Below are positions 23,821 to 34,693 of a stretch of 64,000 nt of DNA, piece by piece. The notes beneath the pieces were generated by a model. That model was given only the letters and a program-made list of their open reading frames with translations. It was not told where the DNA came from and searched no databases. Made by a program: the position numbers and the translations under genes. Positions within the stretch are counted from its first letter, which is position 1, and every line of letters begins with the position of its first letter. The stretch spans positions 631,001-695,000 of the forward strand of contig JAMWET010002871.1 in NCBI GenBank assembly GCA_024036415.1, read 5' to 3'. Source of the DNA: Prochilodus magdalenae (lineage: Eukaryota; Chordata; Actinopteri; Characiformes; Prochilodontidae).

Positions 23821-24690
23821 TTTGAGCAACCCTAAAGGGACCAGGCAATATGCAATGTATTGGGCAACTCCGTAACCATTAGCATGATATGATAGTTTTG
23901 ACCACCAGAGGGCGGCTGCTTTGTTTTATTTTTCCCCCCAACCCTGGCCCATTGAGACTCTTAGCATTAGCATGCTAACCAGTTAGCTCACTAGACTGTG
24001 TTTTCACCTGGAAAGCTCCAACAAAATGAAATCACATGAAAACATCCATTGCTGCATTCAACAGTCTGTTGTGTTAGGCAAGCACTGGAACTTTGGCAGC
24101 CAATGCGGACATACCTAGCATCCTTTCTCGAAGAATGTCTGGAGTCTGAATAAAAGAAAAAACTTTCCTACAAACGTCTTCGATTATCGTGTTTGCCAAG
24201 CTGCAGCGGCTTTTATCGTGCGCACTGCCTTTACACAATATGGCAAGGTTTATATACATGTGGTTTCTGATTGGGTAACACCTCTGAGACGTCAATCAAA
24301 CAAGAGAAAACCTACCTCAAACACAATGTTTAAATGTGCCTCTGCTCCCCGGAGGGTAAGAAATCAACCCCTGCTGGTCAAACCTGATATTGCATTGCGC
24401 TAAAGTTTTAAGGCAAACCAAATCAAGGTCTACCAGTCACAAACATTCCTACACGGTCCAGCTAGCACGAATGCTTCAGTGACTGCCTGCTCACATGAAA
24501 CAATAAGACGATAAAAATCTAAAATCTAAAATAAAACAGAATCGAATATAACAAAACAAATGAAGGTGAGAAGGGAACTAAGACATATTAATACAAAAAT
24601 GAAGAATGAATCTAATTACAGTACATACACTAAATATGAAGGAATATATGAAAATATAAACATTAAATTAGAATTTACTGTGGTGTGCAG
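23821..24690. other. Non-coding stretch
   Basis: Contains unique sequence. 'gaccaccagagggcggctgc' at 23900 resembles a CTCF core (ccaccagagggcg). No gene. Confidence 0.4.
23900..23920 (+). promoter_or_regulatory. CTCF-like motif
   Basis: The bases 'ccaccagagggcggc' fit the vertebrate CTCF core CCACNAGRKGGCRSY well. CTCF binds such sites to organise chromatin loops. A single motif match is only suggestive. Confidence 0.4.
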
Positions 24691-25790
24691 TATGGGTGTG
24701 GACCATAATGCGCTAGTGTACAGTAAGAAGTGTGTTGGTGTACAGTAACTCAGTAAGTGTAATGTGTTAGTGTACTGTAAGTAGTGTGTAGGTGTACAGT
24801 AACTCAGTAAGTGTAATGTGTTAGTCTACTGTAAGTAGTGTGTTGGTGTACAGTAACTCAGTAAGTGTAATGTGTTAGTGTACAGTAAGTAGTGTGTTGG
24901 TGTACAGTAACTCAGTAAGTGTGATGTGTTAGTGTACAGTAAGTAGTGTGTTAGTGTACAGTAACTCAGTAAGTGTAATGTGTTAGTGTGCTGTAAGTAG
25001 CGTGTCGGTGTACAGTAACTCAGCTAGAGTAATGTGTTAGTGTACTGTAAGTAGTGTGTTGGTGTACAGTACTCAGTAAGTGTAATGTGTTAGTGTGCTG
25101 TAAGTAGTGTGTTGGTGTACAGTAACTGAGTAGGTGTAATATGTTAGTTTGGTGTAAGTAGTGTGTTGGTGTACAGTAACTCAGTAAGTGTAATGCGTTA
25201 GTGTGCTGTAAGTAGCGTGTTGGTGTACAGTAACTCAGTAAGTGTAATGCGTTAGTGTGCTGTAAGTAGTGTGTTGGTGTACAGTAACTCAGTAAGTGTA
25301 ATGTGTTAGTGTACTGTAAGTAGCGTGTTGGTGTACAGTAACTCAGTAAGTGTAATGTGTTAGTGTGCTGTAAGTAGCGTGTTGGTGTACGGTAACTCCG
25401 TAAGTGTAATGCGTTAGTGTGCTGTAAGTAGTGTGTTGGTGTACAGTAACTCAGCTAGAGTAATGTGTTAGTGTACTGTAAGTAGTGTGTCGGTGTACAG
25501 TAACTCAGTAAGTGTAATGTGTTAGTGTGCTGTAAGTAGTGTGTTGGTGTACAGTAACTCAGTAAGTGTAATGTGTTAGTGTGCTGTAAGTAGCGTGTTG
25601 GTGTACAGTAACTCAGTAAGTGTAATGTGTTAGTGTGCTGTAAGTAGTGTGTTGGTGTACAGTAACTCAGTAAGTGTAATGTGTTAGTGTGCTGTAAGTA
25701 GCGTGTTGGTGTACAGTAACTCAGTAAGTGTAATGTGTTAGTGTATTGTAAGTAGCGTGTTGGTGTAATGTGTTAGTGTAGTACTGTGTT
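24691..25790. repeat. Minisatellite, 54 bp unit, about 20 copies
   Basis: The unit runs 'aatgtgttagtgtactgtaa', 'gtagtgtgttggtgtacagt', 'aactcagtaagtgt' (54 bp). Successive 'aatgtgttag' marks at 24761 and 24815 give the period. Variants (gtactg/gtgctg, gtagtg/gtagcg, cagctagag) are shared between distant copies, indicating homogenisation. 54 is a multiple of 3, but stops in all frames prevent long reading frames. Confidence 0.96.
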
Positions 25791-26129
25791 GGTGTATCTG
25801 TACTTCCTTTCGGCTTTTGTGAGCACATCTACATCACATGTCCAAACGAGAGAAGCATGACGCGAGCCCACCAATCAGAGCACAGCACTCACTTTGTTCT
25901 GAGCTTGTTTTGAGAAGTTGGACAGAGCTTGGTTCTAGCTAATGGAACCTGTTCTCCTTCAGTGTTCTGTGCTGATGATGGTGTGAATAGACGTCAGTGT
26001 CAGACTAATGAATGAGCTTCTATTAAAGACTGGTGGACTGAGAGACACTAGAGTCTCTTCACCTACACTGAGCTGATGAAGAGTCCTGTTCCAGAAATGA
26101 TAATAGGACATTAGAGCCGTAATAAACCA
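25791..26129. other. Non-coding spacer between two minisatellites
   Basis: Unique sequence. A minus-strand frame (25959-26195) extends into the next array and has no domain. Nothing else is seen. Confidence 0.5.
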
Positions 26130-26515
26130 TACTCCTGTTACTCTCCATACTTCAGTACATCTGAAGGTACATACTTTAGTACTGTTACTCTCCATACTTC
26201 AGTACATCTGAAGGTACATACTTTAGTACTGTTACTCTCCATACTTAAGTACATCTGAAGGTACATACTTTAGTACTGTACTCTCCATACTTAAGTACAT
26301 CTGAAGGTACATACTTTAGTACTGTTACTCTCCATACTTAAGTACATCTGAAGGTACATACTTTAGTACTGCACTCTCCATACTTAAGTACATCTGAAGG
26401 TACATACTTTAGTACTGTACTCTCCATACTTAAGTACATCTGAAGGTACATACTTTAGTACTGTTACTCTCCATACTTCAGTACATCTGAAGGTACGTAC
26501 TTTATTACTGTTACT
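26130..26515. repeat. Minisatellite, 46-47 bp unit, about 8 copies
   Basis: The unit is 'gttactctccatacttcagt', then 'acatctgaaggtacatactt', then 'tagtact' (47 bp; 46 bp in copies lacking one T). 'cttcag' and 'cttaag' variants mix. Copies are nearly identical, so amplification is recent. Confidence 0.96.
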
Positions 26516-27704
26516 CTAGTGGGGGTCTAAAGGGAGGAACTCCTACTGACACTGGAGGAGTACTGTACCTCGGGGGTCTCTACTGTAACTCGAACTACAT
26601 GGGTTGTGTACTTTGTCCACCACTGAATACTGGCTACAGCCAATGCCACACTTCACCATATGCAAATGCTGCCCTGGTTATGGAAATAAGCAATGGCTGC
26701 TCATGGTCTACAAGGCCTTGTAATTGCCTCATGATAAACAAGGTAAAAAAGCCTGTCGGCAGGTGGGAAACATACCTACCGCAATTATCAACAGGAGAAA
26801 AAACAAAGAGGAATCAGCTAATGTGTTGTCATGCACTCTGGCACTTAGTAAACAGCGACGGTACTGGGAGGTGACACTCCAATAAAAGCACAGCTCTCGC
26901 CCAGTGAAGTGCTGTGTGTGTGCATATGTGTATCTATGTGTGTGAGAAAGAGAAAGAGAGAGAGATGAAGAAAGCGCTTTGATCCGTGCTCCACTTTCCC
27001 TTCGTTCCCTCAAGTATTCCTCATTGTCTTTTTCTATTTTTTCCCTCCCGAAAGAGAAAAAAAAAAACGAAAAAAAGAAAATAAGCAAAATGGATGAGCA
27101 ACACGCAGCGCGGGCCTTAATCAGCCTTTTTGCCGAGCGGCCTCGTTCGGGTCCGGAGGCTGCCTGCCACAGCGAAGCCACCACTGGGACGCCCGCCCCA
27201 AGTCTCTCCAAGGAGCTGCCAAGGACATATAACGGCATGAGTGAGTGGCTAAGTCACTCCGGATAGACCACCGCTGACGTGAACCGGCACTGTGGCGAGG
27301 ATAAGAGAGGTTTGCGAGGCCTAGCACGTCGTTCAGTGCCCGCGGAACTTAGCTCGCTACAAATGTGGGAGTTCATATACAGTTATGGAAATTTATATGG
27401 AATTTCATATATTATGTTCGTATCTCAGATTTCTCATTATAAGGTTAAGATGTTTTTTGAGTGTTCAGGTCGAACATGTGACTGGCCGTTGTCCCTCGAA
27501 CTTCAGAGCTCCTCATCCTGAGAGCTGGTCAGTGATGTTCAATATGTGAGCCATATTTCACAAGTTCCGTGTTGCCCGGGGTGTCACTTGATTCTCCCTT
27601 GGTAGGTTGATTGTTCAACCACTAGATGGACATACTGACCCTGGGAGCTTTTCACTAATACAAAAGTTTAGTCTGGCAGCTTTGTATATCATATATCATA
27701 TATC
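26516..27704. other. High-complexity non-coding block
   Basis: Contains a GA-rich patch (26944-26965) and an A-rich patch (27055-27090). Open frames on both strands at 26729-27266 overlap one another and lack domains. No gene is supported. CpG-rich 27090-27360 could be regulatory. Confidence 0.35.
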
Positions 27705-27821
27705 ATTAATGTCCATAGAAAAACAAATATCTCCAAAATGGTCATTTTGCAGGAGAAGACCAAAACTCAATTTAATTTTAAACTTTTGTTACCAAGCAAT
27801 ACTGGGCCGTTTCTGTTGGTC
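27705..27821 (+). mobile_element. Palindromic MITE, family M, copy c (truncated)
   Basis: Retains 'gtccatagaaaaac', 'atatctccaaaatgg', 'gggccgtttctgttggtct' and then stops exactly where an LTR-like sequence begins at 27822. The right half of the MITE is absent. Confidence 0.75.
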
Positions 27822-28325
27822 TGTTGCAGGATAGCTGAGTGCCGATTGAAATAAAAACTAAAGAAAACTGGAAGTGAAAATGCCAGGTGGTTTATTGTGT
27901 CCAAGTTTTCAAGTGCAGTGGAATCAAACCCCCCCAAAAATAATCAAATACGGAAAAAAACCCAGAAACTAAAAGAAATTAACTAAACAAGTGGATACAA
28001 ATCTATCCAATATGTTCTCAAACATAGCACTTCTAAAGACAGATGCACCCCCAAGCCAGTCCTCCTAAAATGGCGGCGGCCTGCTATTTAAATAGCCATT
28101 AAGCTGTTGGATTAGCCCAACTACAGGTAAGTTACAGGTAAGTTTAAAACTGGAAAAATTCATCCTTAACCTGTCCAAAGAAGCCATATAACCTGCCCTA
28201 AGCCCCCCCGTTTAGCATGGGAAATGGAACAATCCAATTGTGATCCAACCTCCAGACTACATATCCCAACAGAACTCAGGGCTCGGGTCCTTCGACTTAT
28301 GGCAGGCTGCCGGCATGCTGTAACA
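27822..28325 (-). repeat. LTR-like element, minus orientation
   Basis: On the minus strand it starts tgttacagcatgcc, has a TATA-like 'gctatttaaatagg', a polyadenylation signal 'acacaataaacc' and ends 'ctatcctgcaaca'. TG...CA ends with a TATA box and AATAAA in this order are the layout of a solo LTR. No internal retroelement genes lie nearby. No target-site duplication could be identified because its other side joins a second LTR directly. Confidence 0.55.
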
Positions 28326-28740
28326 AACAGGTGAGAAACTCCACTTCCCAGAGGACATCGCTTGATGACGTCAGCTCCACGTGTTCGCGCGCGGACGTGC
28401 CAGTTCGCTCGCGATCACCTGAGTTCTAGTCAGCTGACTCAATGTGTTCGTATTTAAAGTCCGGGTTTCCAGATGCTCCTTGCGAAGCTTTGCCTCTTAT
28501 AGCAATTCTGAGCGTTCTCTTTCTTTATGGTTATTCCGGTTCTGACTCTCGTTTGTTTCTTGGCTACTCCTTTTGCTAATCCCCTACATCGGTTTGTGTC
28601 TGTTATCTGGTATTTGAACTCTGCTCTTTCTTCCTTCCTCTTGGTCTGGTTTGTCTTTGTTGCTTAGTCGGTGTTTGTATAATAAATCATCTTTGTTTTT
28701 TAAACTCTGCAAACGTCGATCCGGAGTCTTTTTCCTGACA
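28319..28740 (+). repeat. Solo LTR-like element, plus orientation
   Basis: It begins 'tgtaacaaacagg', has 'actccacttcccagagg' and 'gatgacgtca', both also present in the LTR at 30918-31470, then a TATA-like 'cgtatttaaagtcc', AATAAA at about 28681 and a terminal 'tttttcctgaca'. 'gcgaagctttgcc' and 'ctgcaaacgtcg' are also shared with that LTR. The two are therefore members of one family. The first bases overlap the end of the preceding LTR-like element. Confidence 0.7.
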
Positions 28741-29914
28741 TTGTACTTGTATTTCATTAAAACAATTATTCTCTTTAATTTTTTTTAAGCTTGAATGAAA
28801 AAAAAATTATTTGCTTATAACAATGTAAAAGTGTTTTACACTGTAAAAGGTGCGCCCTAAAACAACGGCTCTAATTTGTTATTAACAAAGACTCAAATTT
28901 GTAATTAGTTTGCTCAAAGTCAGTCATTTTTAGGCTGAATAATTTAATTTGCCTGTAACAAACTGAAGTTTCCTTTTGTTTGTTTGGATCAACAAAACCT
29001 TACTGCAGTGAGAACAATCCCAGAATTAACCCCATTAAAGAAACATCGATGCCCTGATGATAATGAGTTCCTTAATTAGAGAAAATAAAAGTCGTCTTCC
29101 GTAATATGCAGGCTGTTATTCGGTTCAAAACAGATAAAAATGGATATTAAAATGAAACATATCAAACAAAGACAAACGTATTACCAATGTAATGGGAATT
29201 TCATGCCAGTTTCATTCCCAGGAATGTTAAAGTTTGTAAATCAATAATTGAACAATAATAATAATTATCCTGGAGAATGGTTCAGTGTGAAATAGTTAAC
29301 TGTAGAAAAACGTACTAGCTCATATTTCTTTACAGTGTCATAGGTTGGTACAGGGTTGATATCCATTATAACCATTAAAGCTGAACATTGGTGTTGGGTG
29401 ATTTTTCTTTGCAATGTTTATAATGGAAAAATGAAATAATAAAAATTTTGGGCGCCATTTTGCCTTATAACATCTTGCACTTACGTATCTCTCCGTCATG
29501 CATGTATGGAGCCAGATGCATTTAAGGTCAAAACTCAATCATAAATCATAATATAACATCTCAGCCATCAGCCAGCGTATTCATAACCACTCTGTGTAAT
29601 AACTGTCTATGAAGTAGAGTTGCTTTGGATGCATGGTGTTGCCATTCAAATGCATGCTTCACGTCCACCCCAATATTAGTTGACCCAATATTATTTTTCA
29701 GCTTACTTGCTTTTGCCAATGATTGTTGAGCCACAATACATATCATTCACCCAGAAACGATGCTCACTTTTGAATCCAGCCGATTCAATGCACGACTATT
29801 TTCAGCACATGAACCATTTTCCATTGTTTCCTAAGCCTGGCCGTATATGTAGGTCAGTGTAATTAGGGATTCGACTGCATTGCAGGACTAATATCGCAAG
29901 CGTCGATTCATCTT
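28741..29914. other. Non-coding stretch
   Basis: AT-rich unique sequence. No gene and no identified repeat; short open frames only. Confidence 0.5.
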
Positions 29915-30010
29915 CCACATATACTCACTGCCCAGGTTCCTCGAAACGCCTACCTTGTGCTTCCACTCGCAGACCACTTTATTAGAATCACATGCTGTAT
30001 AGCCCCTCTA
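29915..30010 (-). repeat. Fragment of a fish dispersed repeat (fold-back family edge?)
   Basis: 'cgcctaccttgtgcttccac' and 'gaccactttattagaatcac' resemble the terminal part of the repeat seen at 39790-40070 ('acctaataaagtgctcggtg' in the opposite orientation). The assignment is tentative. Confidence 0.35.
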
Positions 30011-30089
30011 TATAGGATTGATCATATAACTGTGTACCCCATTCATCACTGGTCAGTTAACAAGATGCTATTTCAATTACGGAACATTC

Positions 30090-30225
30090 TCAGCACAGCT
30101 GGGTAACAATGGAATAGTAATTACATTGTAATTACTGGTTTATATAACAAATTACATTATAAATGAGTGCAACCAGATTACAGTTACCGACTTAATACGA
30201 TTACTGTTTACTGCATCACTCCCAT
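30090..30225. repeat. Dispersed 'taattacattgtaatta' repeat fragment
   Basis: 'gtaattacattgtaattact' and 'taatacgattactg' recall a widespread fish repeat of interleaved attac/gtaat motifs. A second fragment lies near 38567-38615. The family is not named. Confidence 0.35.
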
Positions 30226-30710
30226 GTCACAAGCCAAGCAATATTAATTACACGTGATGCATTTACAACAACAAGCTCTTGGGTAGCCACAAGGAAAGCC
30301 TAAATGAAAAGCTGAAACCATGGGGACATAGAAAGACAAAGACATTTGCACAAGGTAGAAAACTTTGTACACACGTTGGTCTACGTTAGATTGTATAGGA
30401 AGGTCTATAGAAGTATTAGCCAATGGACTGTAAGCCAAATCCACATAAGTTCACAGTAGCTCGTGACAATGAATCATTTTCTACCATATTTAAAAATCAG
30501 CTGGTATAAGCCCAATGCTGATGCTCAGCCCTCTCCTCAGTGTGTAGCAGAAATGATAACTATTGAGATTTGAGTCAAATTTTGGAGGCAAATTTTTTTC
30601 TACTCCATTCAGATCATATATCCTTGAAAACAGAAGCCCTGAAATCAGTAACATATGTAATGTAAACATAATTTTGCTTTTTATTCCCCAATTACTTGTA
30701 TTTCGTCGCT
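30226..30710. other. Non-coding stretch
   Basis: Unique sequence; no gene or repeat recognised. Confidence 0.5.
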
Positions 30711-31508
30711 GTCCAATGAAAAACATGCATCTCCATTTTTGTCCATTTTGACTTTTATGCATCATTTGAAAACTGCCGCCGACGTTTACACTTTGTGAGA
30801 ATTGCATGATGAATGGACCAACCCAAATGGCCCGAAAGTGCTCGGAAGGACGTCTGGTTCCATTGACTTACATTAAAACCGAATGAGGTTTTTGGCCTCT
30901 CCTGTAAAGTTGCCATCTGTTAGACAAAAGACTTCGAAACCGACGTTTGCAGAATTAAAAAACCAGGAACGGTTTATTTACAAACAGGCAATCTCAGCAA
31001 GCACCAGTAAACAACATAACAAAGGGAGAAACTAAATCAGAGTCAGGGACAGGCGGAGGTCAGAACCAGGTAGAACAAGCAGCGAGGGCAAACAGGTTTA
31101 CAGGGGAAGACCGAAGGGGAAAACCAAAGTGAGGAAGCACAGGTACAAACCGTAGAGTCCGAGCCAAAGGGATAAAGCGAAAGAGTAGTAGAGGAACGAA
31201 GGGAGTCGGAAACCAGAATGAGACAACACGAGAAAGGACCGCTCAGGATTGCTAAACTAAGTTTGGCAAAGCTTCGCAAAGTGTGAGTGTTTGTGTGTGG
31301 CTTAAATACAGGAAGTAGGTGATTGCTAACAGCTGTGGCTAAAACTCAGGTGACCTAGAGCGTATCACGGAGTCCGGACGGGGCGCATAGACATGACGTC
31401 ATCGAGCGTGGCCCTCTGGGAAGTGGAGTCCCGAAGAGCGGGGAAGCCGGGAAGACGCGGAGGCGTGACACCATTTTAGAGATACTTGTTTTTCTTTGGA
31501 CAGTGACG
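30711..31508 (-). mobile_element. Palindromic MITE, family M, copy d, split by a solo LTR
   Basis: The left part (30711-30916) begins 'tttcgtcgctgtccaatg' and runs to 'gtaaagttgccat'. The right part (31471-31508) resumes with 'ccattttagagatacttg' and ends 'tttggacagtgacgg'. Joining the two reproduces the family order seen in copy b ('gttgccattttggagatac'). The 554 bp between are the LTR annotated separately. Confidence 0.85.
30918..31470 (-). repeat. Solo LTR inserted in a MITE
   Basis: On the minus strand it starts tgtcacgcctcc and ends 'cttttgtctaaca', giving TG...CA termini. It has a TATA-like 'gtatttaagcc', AATAAA in 'gtaaataaaccg' and 'gatgacgtca'. The host flanks are ccatc on the left (30913-30917) and ccatt on the right (31471-31475), a 5-bp target-site duplication with one substitution. 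It shares 'actccacttcccagagg', 'gcgaagctttgcc' and 'ctgcaaacgtcg' with the LTR at 28319-28740. A gypsy-like family is likely but not proven. No internal coding region is present, so it arose by LTR-LTR recombination. Confidence 0.8.
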
Positions 31509-31684
31509 GTTTGTTTACAGGCTAGTCTTTCCCGGACCTATATGGTGGACACATTGACGCAATGGCCCAAAGCAGCCAATTGAGCATCTAGGCATACATA
31601 TGTCTATCAGTACCACATTCCAAAAACAGAACTTCAGGGAAACGTAGTAATACTGTGATCCCTAACTAACGATGTTGGAGATAT

Positions 31685-31845
31685 CCTTTAAGCTACATAG
31701 GAGTACCACCCCAGCAACTCAGCTCATCTTCAGTCCTCCAAGGTTCACTCATTTCGCTCCACTGCTTCCTTCACTGGCTTCCTGTAGTTGCCCGCATCAG
31801 ATTTAAAACTCTGATGCTCGTCTACAAAGCCAAGAATGGGCAAAT
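31685..31845 (+). pseudogene. LINE ORF2 C-terminal fragment (L2/Rex-like)
   Basis: From about 31757 the plus strand reads LHCFLHWLPVVARI, then RFKTLMLVYKAKNG. This is the highly conserved block after the reverse transcriptase domain of fish L2/Rex/Jockey-type LINEs (usual form LHWLPVxxRIxFKxLxLxYK). The fragment ends abruptly where MITE copy e begins. It is a dead 5'- and 3'-truncated piece. Confidence 0.8.
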
Positions 31846-32071
31846 GGTATCTCCATTTTTGTTGTTTTTTATTTTTATGCCTCATTTGGTAACACGAGCT
31901 GCTGTTTACACTGTGTGGAAACTTCATGAAGAATGGACCAACAGAAACAGCCCAAAGCTGCTTAGAAAGACGTCTGGTTCCATTGACTTTCATTCAAACT
32001 AAACAAGGTTTTGGCCTCTCCTGTAAAGTTTAAATTTTGGAGATCCTGTTTTTCTTTGGACAGTGACGACA
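31846..32071 (-). mobile_element. Palindromic MITE, family M, copy e (left end missing)
   Basis: Contains 'ggtatctccatttttgttg', 'ctgctgtttacactgtgtg', 'gacgtctggttccattgac', 'ggcctctcctgtaaag' and the right terminus 'tttctttggacagtgacgac'. The first 20 bases of the left terminus are absent: the sequence passes straight from LINE coding sequence into the MITE subterminal region. Confidence 0.8.
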
Positions 32072-32190
32072 TGCTGAAATGCTTTTTATGTTTATACACT
32101 TACACTGAGATTATGTTTCTTCTCTAGGTATTAGCGCCGACCTGGGGTGCTAGATATTCCCCTTATGCTGTGTACAACTCTGTATTGTAG

Positions 32191-32410
32191 GGTTGATGCA
32201 GCTCAGCGGATAACACCACTACCTGCCATGGAGTCACCATCACATGTGGGAGACTGGGGTTTGAATCCTGGTCTGGGTGACTATGCTGTACTACACCAAT
32301 CAGAGTCCTTGGGCAAGACTCCTAACCCCAGATTGGCTTTCTTGTAATATGATTAACCTTGTAAGTTGCTCTGGATAAGAGGGTCAGCTAAATACCATAA
32401 ATGTAAATGT
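32191..32410 (+). mobile_element. tRNA-derived SINE, copy 2
   Basis: Starts 'ggttgatgcagctcagcgg' (A box mutated), has B box 'ggtttgaatcc', 'agagtccttgggcaagact' and the tail 'ctctggataagagggtcagc', 'taaataccataaatgtaaat'. Same family as copy 1 but more diverged. Confidence 0.9.
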
Positions 32411-32503
32411 TCTGTCTGGGTATTAGCTCTGAGCACAAGATGAGTTTTAGACTCAAACCTTCTTGTTCTAGCTAGGAAACATTCTCTGATGGAACACTAA
32501 GCA

Positions 32504-32558
32504 TGGTTATAAGTCGCTCTGGATAAGAGCGTTGGCTAAATGCCATAAATGTAAATGT
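32504..32558 (+). mobile_element. SINE 3' tail fragment
   Basis: Only the conserved tail is present: 'aagtcgctctggataagagc', 'gttggctaaatgccataaat'. This is either a strongly 5'-truncated SINE or the matching 3' end of the partner LINE. Confidence 0.8.
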
Positions 32559-33609
32559 ACTAGAGTACTATACTATGTACGGGAGAGTGAAGCTAGTCAG
32601 TTCATTATCTCATCATGTCATTTTTGTTGTTTTCTTTTTTCTACAGTTTGAAAGCAGTTTTCAACGGCCATCATAAAACCTTCACAGTGACCAGAACAGA
32701 ACTAATGCTCCAAAATGACTGGCTACGTTACCGTAGATTGAAGGTCCAGGACTTTTTCCCTTCTCCAGTAAATCTACAATATGTTCTGCAAGGTTTTGTT
32801 GGAACGTCGTGTTGCTATGCAGTCCGTCGGTGCCTCCACTTCAATCTGAGACATATGCAATCTCCACCCAGCGTCGTTATCTCAGCGAAGAGAAACACAT
32901 TCCGGCTGCACGCTAAGCTGCCGTTTGCTTAGGCGGAACAGAAGCACTTCAGAATAATCCTCTGCAGATCCTGGCAGACGTACATGCACATGCACACTTT
33001 CACTGGCTAATAACACTTCCAGAAAGTCCACCAAAAGCTCTTCCCCATGGCGCTGACCACTAGCCGTGCAGTCGATACCTATTTGGGGATGATTTGCTCA
33101 CCACCTAACAATGTAATGAATCGAACGCCTCCGACATAATCTCATAGAAAAGCTGTCAAATGAAAAGCCTTTGGGGTAGAGGGGGTGGGGGGAGGTGGGC
33201 TAGGTAGGGAGGGGAGGGCTGTCCCATGGATTTTACACCTTGTTGAGTCAGCTGGCCCGAGCACGCTAGCGCACTAACATGGAGCTACGCCAAGGCCCCG
33301 GCGGAGGGTTCTAGAAACATCTGGCAGTTATCACCTCATATAAAACATGCACACGCTCCCACACGCAGCGCTGTAGCACTGTGATATGCGAATCAAAGCC
33401 CTTTATGCATGGGACCGCCTCTCCGCAAATCAAGGCGGGGAAGTTAGCGAGGATTTTGGCACCCTGTGTGGCCATCAGTCCCAGCCTGCTGTGTGGTTGT
33501 TAGCACTGTGTCAGGGCTGTCATGATTGCTCAGGTTAGCTCACGTCATCACAGAATCGATCAAAAGTCAACTACACCCTAATCTACTGGCAGTTTGCATG
33601 ATCGTGGGG
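32559..33609. other. High-complexity non-coding block
   Basis: A plus-strand frame at 32615-32932 (105 codons) lacks a recognisable domain. Position 33240-33500 is unique mixed-composition sequence. No gene is supported. Confidence 0.4.
33173..33218 (+). other. Potential G-quadruplex
   Basis: A G-rich run: 'ggggtagagggggtggggg', then 'gaggtgggctaggtaggg', then 'aggggaggg'. More than four G tracts of at least three lie within 46 bases with short loops, which fits the usual quadruplex rule. Confidence 0.6.
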
Positions 33610-33835
33610 GTCCAAGTGAAAGCATGTATCTCCGAAATGGCAACTTTACAGGAGAGGCCCAAAACCACCTGTAATTCTAATGTAAGTCAATGGAACCAGA
33701 CGTCTGTCCGAGCAGTTTCGGGACATTTCTGTTGGTCCATTCATCATGGAATTTTCACACCGTGTAAACAGCAGGTGCCATGTTCAAATGATGTACAGAA
33801 GTAAAAATGAACAGAAATGGACAACAACAATATCA
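33610..33835 (+). mobile_element. Palindromic MITE, family M, copy f
   Basis: Contains 'agcatgtatctccgaaatgg', 'ctttacaggagaggccc', 'caatggaaccagacgtct', 'tctgttggtccattcatcat' and 'gtgtaaacagcagg', ending near 'aatggacaacaacaatatc'. Both termini are eroded. Confidence 0.8.
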
Positions 33836-34690
33836 TAAATGTTCCCACTACAGTAATAACAAGTTGTCGGTTGCCATATCATGTTCTTGTGTATGTTTTA
33901 ATGTTTTTAATGCCGAATGGTTAAATTCTAATTCGTTATTATAATCCTATGAAGTAAGTTGGAACCTTTGAATGGCTATAATGAAAAATTCTATCATAAG
34001 CACAGATTCTATTCAATTATCATCTCACTATGATTCAAATTTGCTGAAAGATTTCTGATGCATTAAGAGCCCTTTACCATCAACGCGGACCAGGTTGAGT
34101 TCCAGTTCATGTACCTAATTTTTTTGGCTCATTTCCACCAAAAATAAATACATTTGGGATCCCACAAGTTCATTCCCAAATAGAACTAATGAATAGTAGG
34201 TGAACAGTAGATGAGCCGTGACTACATCCATGGACGTGTCAAAGAGAAGGCAACAATGGTGCCACCTAATAGCCTGCTCAACCTCTTCTACATCTTATCT
34301 CCAGAAGCTGATCCGTGCTTGCTTTCTGGATACAAACAAACATCTGGAATAACAGAACAAACGCTTGCAGGTGAATTATACGCTTTCTCAGATTACTGAT
34401 ACTACAAACGCAGGCTGTTGCCCTGAAGAGCACCAAGGTTCTAAGGAGCCTGTTTGAGAACCAGAGTTCTTTCAGGTGAAAAGGACAAACAGGCATCCAT
34501 ACCAGTTTTTATCGGAATGTCAGAATGTGTATGAATGTTGTCTAAATGTACACTAAATAGAAATGTCATCTATTATGTGAATTACTATGTAATAATTACC
34601 ACCCCCCCAAAAAAGTATATATATAATATATTTATATATATGCATCAAAAATTTCTAATTAAAAAAAAAATCTAATTTGAATGAATATAT
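33836..34690. other. AT-rich non-coding stretch
   Basis: Unique sequence with a (TA)n patch near 34616-34645. No gene. Confidence 0.5.
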
Positions 34691-34693
34691 ATA

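Noticed and set aside
27822..31470. An intact LTR retrotransposon between the LTRs at 28319-28740 and 30918-31470
   Set aside because: The two LTRs are in opposite orientation and no gag or pol motif lies between; they are independent solo LTRs.
32615..32932. A 105-codon plus-strand frame preceded by 'tttttctacag', which looks like a splice acceptor
   Set aside because: The polypyrimidine-AG is suggestive, but the peptide has no recognisable domain and I see no matching donor. It would need RNA evidence.
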